From positions 248,001 through 312,000 of the forward strand of contig JAWZYV010000169.1 of the NCBI GenBank assembly GCA_038373885.1: a stretch of DNA of 64,000 nt, in the 5' to 3' direction. This document shows, one piece after another, positions 47,651 through 60,660 of this stretch (its first letter is position 1; the number at the start of each line of letters is the position of its first letter). Both the position numbers and the translations under genes were made by a program. The notes beneath the pieces are model-generated. The model had not been told where the DNA came from and did not search any database. It was given only the letters and a program-made list of their open reading frames with translations. The stretch is from Cheiracanthium punctorium (taxonomy: Eukaryota > Arthropoda > Arachnida > Araneae > Cheiracanthiidae).

Positions 47651-48381
47651 CATGCGAATATATATATTACTGAGGTCAAATCAAAAACGCTACTTTTAGC
47701 CTTAATTTTCTGTCCTATAGACCTAGAAAAGCAAATAATCAACAAAACATATTTACTTGTCCACAAATCTGTGGGAAACACTTAACTGGTAAAACTAGAA
47801 TCCATTGAATTCAAGCTGTCTACTTGGACGACAGTCTCTACTGTTTATGACTTCAGTCTAAAATCATCAACAGATAAGATAGTTCTGAAGTAAACATTGG
47901 AATAGAAACCATATGAAAAAGTCCTGATGTAAAGAGCAAGAATTTGCATTTTTCAACAATTGCCATATTCCGAAATCACAAACAGTAATTGGAATTCTGG
48001 CTTTAAATTTAGCAGACACGTGTTCCCGTTCCATGAATTAATTCAAAATTAGGCAAGTTCTTTCGTGATTCGACGCCAGTACAAATATAGACAATATTAC
48101 TGGTTTCGATAAATAAAAGTTTTCGTCATTCTTCATTCTAACGAAAAGGGAGAAAAATTTAGCGAACAGCACAATAGTAATAAAACGGTGTGAAATCCAA
48201 AGTAATCAAAGAGATAAGAGGAAGAAATTAGCTTTAATTACATACTAACCGCTATGAATAGATAGTTCACCGTATAGAACCCCAATAAATGTATCACCGT
48301 AAATTCCTTTCTCCAAAATTTCGTACATTTTGCTCATGTTTACACGCATTCCTTCATTCTTCCATAAGCATCTTTAACTAC
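47651..48381. other. AT-rich DNA, no gene recognised
   Basis: Nothing assignable. Confidence 0.5.
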
Positions 48382-48385
48382 TTAA

Positions 48386-48673
48386 GAGGCCTCTGCCGTC
48401 GGCTTACGGAGATTCAAGTCCCAATGCTTTGCTATGGAGAAAAGTGCCACTACTGAAAAGTTGCATAAATTCTAGACTGCAATAAAATCTATTTCGGCTA
48501 AATTAACTCAAATTTGATTCGCGCAATCCTTGCGAATAATTCTCAAGTTTCACACAGGAAAATTTCATTTAAAAATACCTAATACTTCTGAGAAAAATGA
48601 TTAGGCGTTAAGGCACATCCTCCACAGCAACGAATTGGGACTTGAATCTCTGCAATCCGACTACAGAGGACTC
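48386..48673. mobile_element. TTAA-flanked miniature inverted-repeat element
   Basis: 288 bp with TTAA on both sides (48382-48385 and 48674-48677). The ends are about 65-bp inverted repeats sharing GAGATTCAAGTCCCAAT. A TTAA duplication suggests mobilisation by a piggyBac-type transposase, although the ends start GAG rather than CCC. Non-coding. Confidence 0.75.
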
Positions 48674-48677
48674 TTAA

Positions 48678-49571
48678 CGTGGGAGATTATATTGTGCAAT
48701 CACCAAATTCTAGAACTTTCATCATTAGTCACAAAACTATATGAACACTAGTCAAACTCTTACACTTGTTTCACAAATAAAGGATGCTATTTCTGCTAAA
48801 TGTTTACAGATTGTGCAAAAGACTTGTGAAATTTTTGGTCTTTATTAGTAAATTTATTGGAACTTAAAATTGTTTATAAAATTAAAGTCGAAAACTTATT
48901 GAACACGGAATGAAAATGCTTGACCTTCAAAGAGTTAATCGTTCCAACCTTCCAACCGACGAAATAATTTTTATATTCATAAAATGTAATTTTTTATTCT
49001 AAGTTCCTTGAACTTCTAAGTAAAATCTTACACAATTTCTATACCTTTTCAAATATTCAGCAGTCTAAAATGAACTCCCGAAAAAAACATTATCTGCCTG
49101 TTATTCTATACGGTACGCTTTATTCGATTGCACATAACTCCAAAACGTCTCGAGCAAATGTAATAAAATTTTATTACATTATAGTGGATCATTCAATTTC
49201 AACAACACGTTCTACTTAAAAATAAATATTTATTAATTTTTCAAATTTAACGAGTTCATTGTATATTTTTCAATTAAAAAATCTGAATAACTTAAAGTTT
49301 TTTCTCTTAAAAAATATGAATAACTTAAAACTTTTTCACTTCTTTTATTTTCTCTCGCTAAAAAAGCCGAAGCTTCACTTTAAAAAGTGAATGAGATTAA
49401 ATTAATTTTTTTCATAGGATTGATATTTAACTTACGCATTGCTTTTCAGCATTCAAATCAAGTTTCACTATGGTTTGAATAGACTTATGGGATTTTGTAA
49501 AAGTTGTGTAAATTTCAAGCTGTGCCAGCGATTGACAAGGTTTGTAAGTTTTGACAGTAATTTTCGATATT
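48678..49571. other. AT-rich DNA, no gene recognised
   Basis: A short direct repeat of AAAATCTGAATAACTTAAA type occurs near 49278-49330. No gene seen. Confidence 0.5.
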
Positions 49572-49579
49572 CCCAGGAT

Positions 49580-49733
49580 CAGGGGCGTAGCCAGAAATTT
49601 TTCATGGGGGTGTTACGACTACTGCGACTCATATATATGTATACATGTGTGTGACAAAGGAGTGAAGAATATACATTTTGTATGGCAAAAATTTAGTCAT
49701 GTCGGGTTACGACCCCCCTTGGCTAAGCCCCTG
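49580..49733. mobile_element. hAT-type miniature element (CAGGGGCGTAGC family), copy 2
   Basis: 154 bp. It starts CAGGGGCGTAGCCAG and ends TTGGCTAAGCCCCTG. The 8-bp duplication CCCAGGAT is perfect (49572-49579 and 49734-49741). It is the same family as 22108-22271, sharing the ATTTTTCATGGGGG region. Confidence 0.9.
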
Positions 49734-49741
49734 CCCAGGAT

Positions 49742-52250
49742 TAACATTTGACGAAAGGTTACATTTTGGGATTATTGTTAAATGAGAACTGAATGATCCA
49801 TAAAACGCCATCTGATGAAGCAAATTGCGAGCAATGAAATATAAATTTTGCCAATTTAAGTACAAAGCTTTGTTTCTGGCTTAACTTAAAAAAAAAAAAG
49901 ATATTTCTGAAACTTTGGAAGTTTGACACTATCCTTCCTTCTCATAATTTGGTTCCATATTCTTTCTTTGTATCACAAAAGTTGCAACACAAAATTTTAT
50001 ATAATGTAACTATCACTTTCGCAGATAATATAGTATTATATTAACAAGCAAAACTGACATCGTTTTGATGACCCGAGTTTAAAACTGAACACCGAATTCG
50101 ACGCAATTAACTACGTGGATATAGGACGATCATCGGTGTATTCTAAAACTGCCATATGAAATTTGTAGGGATGGACGCGAGACGACTTTTTACGAGACAG
50201 AGATTTACAGATTTTTTGAGAGACGAAACAAACATTTTTAATATTACGATATAGGAATTTTGCGAGACGAGACAAAGCTTTTAGGCTATTTTGATTAAAT
50301 AATTAGGCTATTTTTGATTAAATAATATTTTATTTTCTTATAACTAAAAAAATTTGTTACCAATTTTAACCAAAATGATAACCAAAAATTGTTACCATTT
50401 ATGTTACCAATACTTGTTATTTTCCAGAATTCTTTTTGAATTCACATTTTATTAATAGACTGCACCAATTTCAGAATATTGTTTTAGAAGAGATTTATAA
50501 AATCTAGTAGTAAACCTATTAAATTTTTATTATATATATACGATAAAAACGTGGAATTGAATTGCTCAGTTTAGCTCACTTTTATACTAGTATAATGAAT
50601 ATACCGTTTCTGTTTATTATGTAAAAATAATCCAAGAGAGCTCTCATAAAGTATAATAAGCCCATTGCGTTAAAACAAAACTGCGTAAAGTGTTTTTATG
50701 GTATAATAAACTTGTGGTGCATTTTTGAAGATACGATGTAAGGAAGTAAAACTTTTTAGGCACACAAAATAAATATGAGATAATGGATGATTTTAAATAT
50801 TTATATATAAGTCTATGTAAAAAATAAGTTTTATAGTCTGTTATGCATGTGCTTAATTGATAAATGCTTGACACGAAGAAAGATATAAATCTATGTAGCG
50901 TTAAAATTTTTGTAATTTAGATGGAAATGCTAAAACTCATTAAAAATAAAATAAAATTTCACTAGTACCAATACGAAGTACATATCTTACTATTTACTAT
51001 AAAATGAATTAGAATATGTGGAATAAGCAATGAATTGCGAACTAAAAAAGAGTTATATTGTTGAAATTATTATTAGATATTTTTTAACTTTGAGCGAGCT
51101 GTTAATCAGTATAACACTATTCAGTAATATTGAACACTTATTTGCGCTTTCATTATTGTAACCATAATTCTCTCACTTTTTATCGACAATACACCCAATA
51201 TCACCTCCGACAACATAATATACACACATACAAAATGTAAATTTTGTTTATCACATTCAAATAGATTAAAAGTAATTTAAGTGATATTTTCGTAAGCACA
51301 AATATGCATTTTGGGACAGGTAAAAAGTAATTCGTTCAATATGGCCTAACAAATTTTTAACTAATAATCTTTTGCACAGAGTATTTCTTTGTAAATTTAC
51401 AGGAAACTACTACATGCATTTAAAATGAACGAAATATCGATTTTATCTCATTTTAATTTTATATTTTATTAAACACGACACATACACGTATACAGCACGT
51501 ATTGAAGCATTTTATCTTTTAAGTATCAGTCTACTCAAAATTGTTTGCGTACATTCGTTAAAGAGTTGCAAGTGCTACAATTGAATGTACATCGGCATAT
51601 GTTTCGTTATATAATAAAACATCCTGCAAATACCCTTCAAAAAGCTTTACGACATTTATTTAGACAAGTAAATGATTTATCATACATGGTTAGAAAAGTA
51701 TACAAACATAATAAATATTTATCATTTAATAGACTGCAACTGGAAGTTTTTGCAAAATGAGTTGCTCGGGCAAAACGTGGTTTTTGATTTTCGCGCTTAT
51801 CAAGTGTTACCATCGCTATGTCATTGCTGTAGGTTGCGCATAGCGTGTCTGTAACGTGCACGTGCCTGTTCCGCATAACGTGTCCCCAAGTTCCACGTGG
51901 GAACTGCATGCAGAGTGACAAATAGATACACCCTAAGATTTATATATATTTTTTTCATTACACTGATCTAAGGTAAGCCTAACGTTAGGATATACTTTGT
52001 TAGGTTTGCATGCAGATACTAACGTGATAGTTTACACTTGCTAAAAGTGATGTTACTTATGTAAATTGCATGAAAAAATAACCCTTTCCCGCTCGGGGAA
52101 CACCAAACTATGACGTTTTGACTGCTGCCAGTCGCGAAGAATAAATTTGATTTCTATAAAAAATAGTTGCGGTTGGCATAGCTCCGCGAGAATGCTTTAC
52201 TTTTTAGCACTTCATTTCCCGTAAAAAAATTTCACGATTATTTTTAACAA
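49742..52250. other. AT-rich DNA with one hAT end
   Basis: At 50166 the sequence TAGGGATGGACGCGAGACGA matches the end of the 4-kb hAT-type element. GAGACGAGAC-like words follow to about 50275, but no opposite end is found, so the copy is truncated. No gene recognised. Confidence 0.5.
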
Positions 52251-52760
52251 CACTGGCGTCTGATGAAAAATGGAAGGATGCGAGAACAGCTGGATAGATT
52301 GACCAATACTGAAAAAAGGGCAGCCATTGCCATCGCTCGACTCAACTACCAGCAAGATGGCGGACGATCAAAACGTTCATCGCGTGCTACAGATCTAGAG
52401 ACCCTTTTTTTGACGCAGCTGGCTGTGCCGGGCACAGCCAGCATAGTTCTTTTGAATTTCTGGTTGTAGGCATAACATATTATCTCGAAGTGAGGCCTTG
52501 TCTGGGCCAGTGACGAAAAAAAAAAGTCCAAAACCGTCTTATGTCGGACAGTCACAAGCTAAAAGGCGCCTCTTTGTTACTTTAGCAACAGACGACACAT
52601 CACCAGAAAGTAATCCAGATGATGTGTATGTTACATGCTTGTACAGTAGATAAACATACGTATCGTATATGCAAGATCAGCACTAGAACAAATGCGGATC
52701 AAGCGCAGTGCGTTAACAAATCGGCTTAACTGACTTGCGCGCAGGTGTTGACGATTATGG
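52251..52760 (+). other. GC-richer patch with YY1-like word and open frame
   Basis: A 68-codon frame (52263-52469; MREQLDRLTNTEKRAAIAIA) is open but resembles no family I know. CAAGATGGCGGAC at 52353-52365 fits the YY1 motif, and an ATG lies in it. A strong GC hairpin follows. It could be an exon or promoter, or a repeat fragment; I cannot decide. Confidence 0.3.
52418..52442. repeat. Perfect GC-rich 12-bp palindrome
   Basis: GCTGGCTGTGCC, one central G, then GGCACAGCCAGC. The stem is unusually GC-rich for this window. Confidence 0.9.
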
Positions 52761-54564
52761 TAAGTTTACGTATGGAACAGTGAAGTAGGTGAACAGTGCA
52801 CTATACAATCTGTTTTTGTGCCCTATTTTGCCCGATGGGATAGAGTAAAATGGGATGATTTGCAACTTCGCACAGATTAAGATGCAGATCCTAAAATATG
52901 CAGTGTATTTCGATTTTCATGTGCAGAATAACAACTAAGGTTGTAAAACTGAAATAAACGTTACTTATTTATTTCTATTTGCCACAAAGTTATCGTCCAG
53001 AATAACCATAAGTACCACATTTTGCTCATCTTTCACCTACATTTCCGTGAGTTTCAAATCATTTCTATAGCAATAACACAAGAATAATTCACAGCGCTTT
53101 TTTTGTCAAATTAATAAAATCTACTTAAATTTCATTTCAAATAATTGTATTCCATACACAGTATTGTACTTTAATGAAATTGTACACTATTTCAAAACCA
53201 GTGAAAACGCTTTGCAGAAACAAAATAGCTGAACTAAACTATTATAATCAGGCACAAGAGTATGTTCTGGTAAATACCATAATATAAGAGTTGTGGAAAA
53301 CTGTGGTATACTAAAAACAGTAAATGCGCATCACAAAAGCACTTTAATCAGGCACGTGCTGTACTATATGTCATTAATAAATGAGAGTTGTAAAATTGAT
53401 AAACAAAAAGACAAAATGAAATAATACTTAATTTTAATCAGTAGAAAAGCACTTAAAACGCCAATAAAATACTTTCGAAAGTATAGTATATATCTAGCAA
53501 TGATTATATCTATTGAGAATAATGCTTTATATATCTCATTTAAGTATATATATATCATGCATAAACTTTTAAATTATGTACTAAATATATAAAAATACTA
53601 TAGTCAAATTATTTATAAATTGCGTGTTACTTCCAAATGCTACGTGAACAAAAATATATTTAATTCACCTTACGCAATGATTTCACATTTTATTTCATCT
53701 AGCTTCTATCCTCATATTCTTTATCCCACAAAGCATTTTATTAACTGAACACAATACAAAGGTAGGAAGAAAAGAGAAAGTATTTTGAAATACTACTTTT
53801 AAGGTATTCTACAACATTAATATCTAAGCTGGAATGTCAAAGTTAGATAAATTTAGCCTTCAGAATGAGTCATTGTTATTTTCCTCATATTACTTTCCAG
53901 TAGTTATTGAAAGCATTGATATCAAATGGAATTCTTGTTCCAGCTTCGTCATTGCGTTTGGTAATATCTTATCCTGCTACTTTACATTGTTCTACGGAAT
54001 TTTTCATTTTCATGGCAGGGTATTCTGTTGGATGTATTTTCTTGGGTATTAAAAGTCATCCAATTTCTTCTGCTGCACAAAATGTAATTCGTTTACGCTT
54101 TTCAAAATTTTTCGAAGACGTGTTTCGAAAGTTGATAATCCTCTGTATTTTTACATAAAACATCAAAATTGAAAAATAGAAATGTCTAACTACGTGAAGT
54201 TGCAAGAATGCATTTTATCATTTCACATCTTTTTAATCTATATTATATTTATAATTGTATTAATTTTTTTTTCAAAATTATTGTGTTATCATTTCAGACG
54301 TTAGGCATTAGAAAACGAATATATTATAGACAAAAATGTAAAATTTAACTTCGCTTTTTGAATATGAAAGTTTTTTTCTGTCCAACATATTCTTTTATGA
54401 AACACACTCACTGATAAACCTTCAGAATTCCAGAACGAGATGAGTACTCAGTTACGAACAAAATCAATGTTAAACATGCTCTCTTTTTAACTAATGCAAA
54501 TATATTTAATCGTGCCATAAATTCTGATACAATGATAAATACGTTAACATAAAAGTCTGTATTA
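52761..54564. other. AT-rich DNA, no gene recognised
   Basis: Nothing assignable. Confidence 0.5.
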
Positions 54565-54897
54565 TCAAATTTTTTTAAAAAAATGAGCCTTCTTAAAATT
54601 TTGTTTTACCTTTAATATTAGAATATTGCATATTTCGTTAAGAATGAATACATTTGACTTCACACAAGCATTAAGCATCCATGGCCAGTCATCTATCGAG
54701 GTACGCACTATTTCCATTGGAATTGCTATCGCTGCTTTGCTTAACGAATGTTCAAGAATTTTGAAATTGTGATAGTGTTTTTGGCACAACATTGCCATCA
54801 ACGCTGACTGCATTTTATAGTCAAGTGGATATAAAATCCGACAGACGGAAGGCAAATCTTTCTTTTCCATGAATTCCGGACATTCTCTTTCAGTCAC
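54565..54897 (-). pseudogene. Unassigned 110-codon frame, faintly transposase-like
   Basis: The frame contains ALMAMLCQKHYHNFKILE, then AAIAIPMEIVRTSIDDWPWM and LNACVK. The order of a hydrophobic helix, IP.E.V..SID.WP...N.C, is reminiscent of the C-terminal end of mariner- or pogo-type transposases, but no catalytic motif is visible. Coding text seems not to continue in the upstream minus-strand DNA without shifts. I treat it as a possible transposon remnant, with chance opening as the alternative. Confidence 0.25.
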
Positions 54898-55517
54898 AGC
54901 TGGATCATATTCACATTATGATCAGAAGAAAAGTCATTTCGTCTACAAAAATCGTTTCCTCTGAACAACTTGTTTGTTCAAGAGCTTCTATTAATTCTAA
55001 TATATTGTCTCGGTAAACACGTTCCGTAGTTTTCACTCCTAGCTCGCAAAAATTGAGTGAACAATTTCATTTTTTTTCAACGGAGCTTAGGGCACGACTA
55101 CGTAATGTATATTCCATTTGGCAAACTGAAACTGTTTTCGTATGGAAAAATAAAATAAATAAAATAAATAAAAATAGACTCTTAGAAGACGATTTGATCA
55201 AAATGTTAAGCTCCCTCCTTTTAAGAAACATTTCTCTTTCAAAGTGATATCTAAGGTTTTACCATAGTACCCCGTCATAACAAGTGGTATCACGTGAAAC
55301 TCGAACTTCATATATTTCATACTTAAAACGCCACCTAGGCTGGATGTGTTCGAATTCTAATATATCAAGACAATTCAAAACTTACATTTCTCTGTTCTAA
55401 ATAAAAAAAATGATATTCATCCTTTTTTTATTAAATGTACGGCGCAACATGAACAGAAATCTTTTATAAGAATGTTATGTTATTGGATTTTCGCTATATC
55501 TTTGAGTTTAGCATTTA
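54898..55517. other. AT-rich DNA, no gene recognised
   Basis: Nothing assignable. Confidence 0.5.
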
Positions 55518-55760
55518 TTCTGGTCCATGGTAGCTAGTGATTAAAGTGTTGGATTCGTGACCGGAATGTTTCGGGCTCGAATCTGACGTACAACTGAAGA
55601 CCACCGTGTACAGGTGGCATAGGTGCATATTAGGTCTGTGGCTCCGAAGGTCTCTTCCGAGTCGCTAGTAGTTTCTGAGGGTGGCAATATTCAGATGCCC
55701 CTTCTCTTTCTGATGAGTTTTGTGGTGTAAAATTCCAGGAAGAACTCAAGTATCTCTAAA
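55518..55760 (+). repeat. tRNA-derived SINE (second copy)
   Basis: A box TAGCTAGTGATTAAAG (55531-55546) and B box GGGCTCGAATC (55573-55583) have polymerase III spacing. The body contains GACCACCGTGTACAGGTGGC and ends around 55740-55760. No tRNA cloverleaf is completed. It looks like a different family from the 6.7-kb copy. Confidence 0.6.
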
Positions 55761-57443
55761 TTTAAAAAGCCTGATGTATAAATGACCTTAATCGGAATTA
55801 AAATTTAAAAGCATTAATTCCTGCAGGGTATTATCAACAAATTGAAATCTTCTCCGTGCGAAAAGTTTCCCGAAATGCGCCTATAAAGAATTTACATTCG
55901 TGTATTTCTGTCAAAGGATCTGGGAACAATGTGATTGAAATGCGCTTTTTTGAAAACTTGCTGGATCTCTTAGCGAGCGTATATGCGAAAGTTTTTACAT
56001 ACAAAAGATTCCAATTTCCTGGAAATTTATCCTCTTATATTAATGCTTCAAAAAAAAATTAACTGGGTAATCTTCAAAAGCTATTTCAAACGATTTGGTG
56101 TCACAAGAACTGTGAATTCATTTTGAAAGACGACATTATTTTACTAAAACCTACGTATAAAACACGAAAGAGAAATAAAAAGTAAGCATACCGTTCAAGT
56201 GCTACAACATTGGTGTTTATAATATTTTAAACGTAAATCTAAACTGCGAAAGATATCATTATAAGTAAATCTAAAAAAAATTACTATACAGAATTCCATT
56301 TTAGATTTTCAATCACATTTCTTTTAAAAATTTAATGACACTACTATTTAATGACACTCGTTAGGAGAATGATTTTATTTTATGGATAAATTTTAAAGAA
56401 AGTTTATTTTTATATGTGTATCGAAAACATGTGTTTTTGAAATCAGTCATCTGTATAAAAATAAATTCATTAAAACTTAATTCTCATTAACATAAGTATA
56501 GTGTACAGTTTTACACAATTTTGAATGAATGGTAAAATTCAACAAATTTGGAAGACGTTTGTATAGATGCGACCTAACAATGAATCGTAAATGGCATTTC
56601 AAAAGCGAAAAATGCATTAATATAGATATTTTTCTACTATAAAATTCATTTTCTCCCAATTAATCAATCATGCAGAAGCATCGAAAATTTACTAAAACAT
56701 ATGAAAGCACCTTCAAATCAATTTGTACAACTGATAACGAAAGTTTTAAAGCATCTCTGGTTTTATTTAGGAGAAAAGGGGAACTTTTATGGAATAAATT
56801 TCGTTATGCATAGTAATATTACGGGCACTAAACACCCTCTGATGTATTTTGAAACATATTTTTTTTTCCGCCAACTATTAAAATCCTCTTATATCCCTAA
56901 AACGAAAACAATATTTTTCTCTTAAAACCTGATTATATCCAACGCTTTAAGGTGTGAAGGAATTATCAGGAAATGTTTACCATAAGTTTGCATTTATTCA
57001 GCAGAAAATTAACCACCAAATTTCAAAAGTATTATATAACCGTAAAAAATGACAGGATAATTTTCTCATCAGCAGCATTATCTTCTTGCTTATTTCTGTT
57101 CACTGAAAACTTCGGAGAGTCCATATCTTTGATGTTCTTTGTTTTCAGAAATTTGTAATTAACTTCATTTAAGAAAGTTTTATAAAAATTCACGTCTCAT
57201 CATCATTCTTTATTATCGGATGACTTGAAGTAAATTAAAGCGTAAGGAAGCACCGGTAGAAAATGGATAACTTTTAGGATTACTTACTGGAGCTGTGATT
57301 TTGGTTTTTTTGTGTAGTGGAGTATAATCTCATATTTGAAAATCACAATAAAAACATTAGTGAAATTCAAAATAGTTGAAGACAAATATAATTACTTTTC
57401 GTGAAAGTATTTGAGAGGAAATTGCAATTAATATATGGCTGCC

Positions 57444-57485
<42 letters not shown>

Positions 57486-58812
57486 TAAAGAACACAAATT
57501 ACCAGATATTCTCGTGCAATATTCTTAATGCCCACCAAAGGAATTTTCATGTATTTTTTAATGAATTATTATTTTCCAAATTATGTGAATTTTAAGAGGG
57601 AAAAGTAGTATTTGTGAGTGTGTGGAAAAAAAAGAAATGACAATAATAATAAAAACTAATGTTGCTCTTTCAATAAATAAATCATTAACTAGGCCATAAA
57701 CTAATTATTTTAATGTATTTATTACAACTCTAGTTTAATTAGAAACTATTACTTTATCAATGAATTGAAAACTGATGTTTAAAACTCATTTAATTTGATA
57801 AATTTTGTTTCAATAGAAAACATAATACTCATATTTTTAAGCTTAAAATTATCTTTTTATTAAATAATTTGAACAATAATAATTATAGCACTCAATTTTC
57901 ATCCTCCAACATCTCACGTTCATTTTATATTACACAATCCATTAGTTTTTTATTGAATACCAAATGATTGTATTTTACTCAGATAGAAATAACGTACTTA
58001 TTAAACTGTAAATCTTGGGTGCTTTTTTAAAAATCCAATATCATGAAATATTGTAGCAAATTTATTTATACTCAGCACAAACTATCTTAGTTCATCTAAT
58101 GTACAAAAGGCATGAATTTACGAATGTATTATGATTTGAATGAGACCTTTTCTGTTAATCTCGCTATTTACACTCTCAAAATGGATTCTTTAAAACTATT
58201 AGTTTTATGTTAAATTTAATAACCAAATTAAATATGCACAAAAAGATAATTTAAAAATGTAATTAAAATATAATCAGTTAGTATTAAAAATAGATTTGTT
58301 GTGAAATATTTGTTCATCCAAAAATATTTATTTATTTATTATTTGTATTTTAAATGTAAAATTGCACATTTTTAACTTAATATTTAACTTAAATTGGTTT
58401 TACATAAAAATAATGATTAGCTGTGCATTAATATTGTTTATAGTTCTTTTTTCTAATTTATTTTATAATGTAATTAAACATTAATTATTTTTCTTCAATT
58501 TTTGCACACTCCCTTAAATAGCTTCGATATTTTTTAAACACTGAACAGTACTATCAACGTTCGCGTTTTTGCTGCTAATTTATTTTCCAATCATTCGACT
58601 GAAAGCTACTTCTAGGACACTAGGAAATATAATTTCCTCGTCGACTTTCACTATGCTCTAGATAAAGTTTAATAACCGGTCTCTATATTTGCTGTTGTCA
58701 AATTCATTAACTGACAAGTCGATGAAATTCCCTTATCAAGTTCCACTTAATAATTAAATTTGTTTTAGGGTCGCACAGTTAAATGTTTCCCCTTTCAGTA
58801 TAAATGTTTTTA
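55761..58812. other. AT-rich DNA with a 34-bp poly-A tract
   Basis: An A34 run occupies 57448-57481. I see no element upstream that it clearly terminates. No gene recognised. Confidence 0.5.
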
Positions 58813-58832
58813 ATACACACACACACACATAC

Positions 58833-58906
<74 letters not shown>
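58813..58906. repeat. (CA)n / (TA)n compound microsatellite
   Basis: A short CA tract (about 58813-58829) passes into a TA tract interrupted once by TG (to about 58906). Confidence 0.9.
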
Positions 58907-58907
<1 letters not shown>

Positions 58908-60092
58908 AATTAAAATATCAAAACTTATGGTTATAATACAAGACCCAATTATTTTTATCGGAAATAAACATTTTTATATAATAAAATGATTAACTAATAC
59001 AGAACGAACAAATGATAGCAACAATTGATTCTAACTAAGCGTACGTGGTAAATCGTATTGACAATATTAACAAGATGAAATAAACAAGCATTTCATTTAC
59101 ATATTCATTTTTTATATACATTTTTTGATTACCTTGGCGCATTCGCGCTCGAATTATTTGAATTTACGAGACTCTTGGTAAAAAAAAATCTATCATCTTT
59201 TAGAAAAAAGTGACTTTCTACTGTAGTTCCCGTTTCTCTATTTTAAATCAAACAACCGAACTTCATCAACTAAACTCACTGGTGATCTTTTATTTACTGA
59301 ACCAAAACTGAAAAGACTGAAGGACGATTCTCAAGACTCGAAAACATAAAAGCTTTTATCAAAAACTTTGTAACTGAAAATGACAACCAAATGCATGTCA
59401 AAACTAATGGAAGATTCAGTGAACCAATAACAAAAATGTTAAGAACAGACTCAAATCTACCAAAGTCTGCTGTACAAAATAGAGAGAAAGAGCTTTATGT
59501 CATTTCAGTAGTCTATATTGGCTCATCGTGATTATTTGTATTTTTATACTCAGCTTTTGATCTACACAATGTCAGTAACGAGAAATCTGGTTAAACGCAG
59601 AAAAAACTGCTAAGAAAAACCTTAAAATTAATTATTGAAAAAAAGTACAAAGAGATTTTTATGCGTCAAAACGATGAATTTTGACTCGTCTATTTCGAAA
59701 CAATGCTCCGTTGGAGGAGTCGTAGCAACTCCATCACACGCATTGAATTCAAGCGATAAAATCAATTCAAGTTCTCCAAAATACGAGCAGCAATTTTGAT
59801 GCGATTCCAAAAAATGTGCTATTCAATATTTTTCTTTTCGACCTAACAAAAAAATCTGTTGAATCGAATTTTAAAGTACGAAAATAAATAAAATTAGTAT
59901 TTTTATTATATTGAACACATTTTACCGAATCACTTTCAACCATTCAAAAAAGATTCCGTTGAAATTAAGCAATTAACCAACGTAAACAGCAAAAGCCGAC
60001 CTTGACAAGATGTTTTTCACTTCTTTTAAATGTGTATATTTCTTCTCTCTATCAGTTTGTAATGTATAGAACCATTGTTCCTTTTGCCAAAA
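58907..60092. other. AT-rich DNA, no gene recognised
   Basis: Nothing assignable. Confidence 0.5.
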
Positions 60093-60094
60093 TA

Positions 60095-60658
60095 TCAGGT
60101 TGTAACGAAAGTTCTTCGCCAAATCTGCTTGAGTCAGCTCATGCGGCACCTGAATGATATGAACTTGTACATCAAGTTCATGTGATGCATAGCATGACTA
60201 TTGGGCATGGCATTAATGTCTAACTCTTTAGCTAACTCTCAAGTGGTTAAATACTGATCTTCTTCTCGCAGGTGGCCCTCATCAACATCAGCAGGCCGAT
60301 CAGAACGCTCAGCTCCTTGAATGTCATAGACCTTGTTTTTGAACTTTCAGTACCAAACTTTTACAGTGCCATATGATACAACAGTAAAATCTAAATTACA
60401 CACAAAATTCTTTGACATTATGTAGCTGATTTTTTGCACCAGAACTGGAAGTAAATGATGGTAATCCAGTAACGTGATAGTTCCATTTCAGACACCCTGT
60501 AGTTAATGATAACGATATTTTTTAACAACACAGTGTTCTAAAGCAAGTACCTTTCTTTCAAAAGACAAAAATTGTTTGACAAAATATGAGCAAACACACC
60601 AACGTGAACTGTTTGCAGACGATATTTGTAGTGGCGGGAAACTTTCGTTACAACCTAA
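60095..60658 (-). mobile_element. Internally deleted mariner element
   Basis: 564 bp flanked by TA (60093-60094 and 60659-60660). The ends read TYAGGTTGTAACGAAAGTT on both strands, continuing to a CGCC block. Full mariners are about 1.3 kb; here only the start of the transposase remains. Confidence 0.85.
60103..60450 (-). pseudogene. Mariner transposase N-terminal fragment
   Basis: Minus-strand text reads SYGTVKVWY, an in-frame TGA, KFKNKVYDIQGAERSDRP, ADVDEGHLR, then in a second frame TTRELAKELDI and, nearer the left end, VPHELTQADLAKNF. This is the paired helix-turn-helix region of mariner transposases: the first HTH with its W..KF segment, the ERSGRP-like linker, the TTRELA second HTH and the PHELT stretch. 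At least one stop and one frameshift are present. The DD34D catalytic core is missing, apparently by internal deletion. Confidence 0.82.
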
Positions 60659-60660
60659 TA

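Noticed and set aside
6757..55583. SINE A/B boxes as genuine tRNA genes
   Set aside because: No complete cloverleaf can be drawn around the boxes, and the bodies continue as non-tRNA sequence.
57448..57481. A34 run as the tail of a retroposed gene copy
   Set aside because: No coding or SINE body is recognisable immediately upstream.
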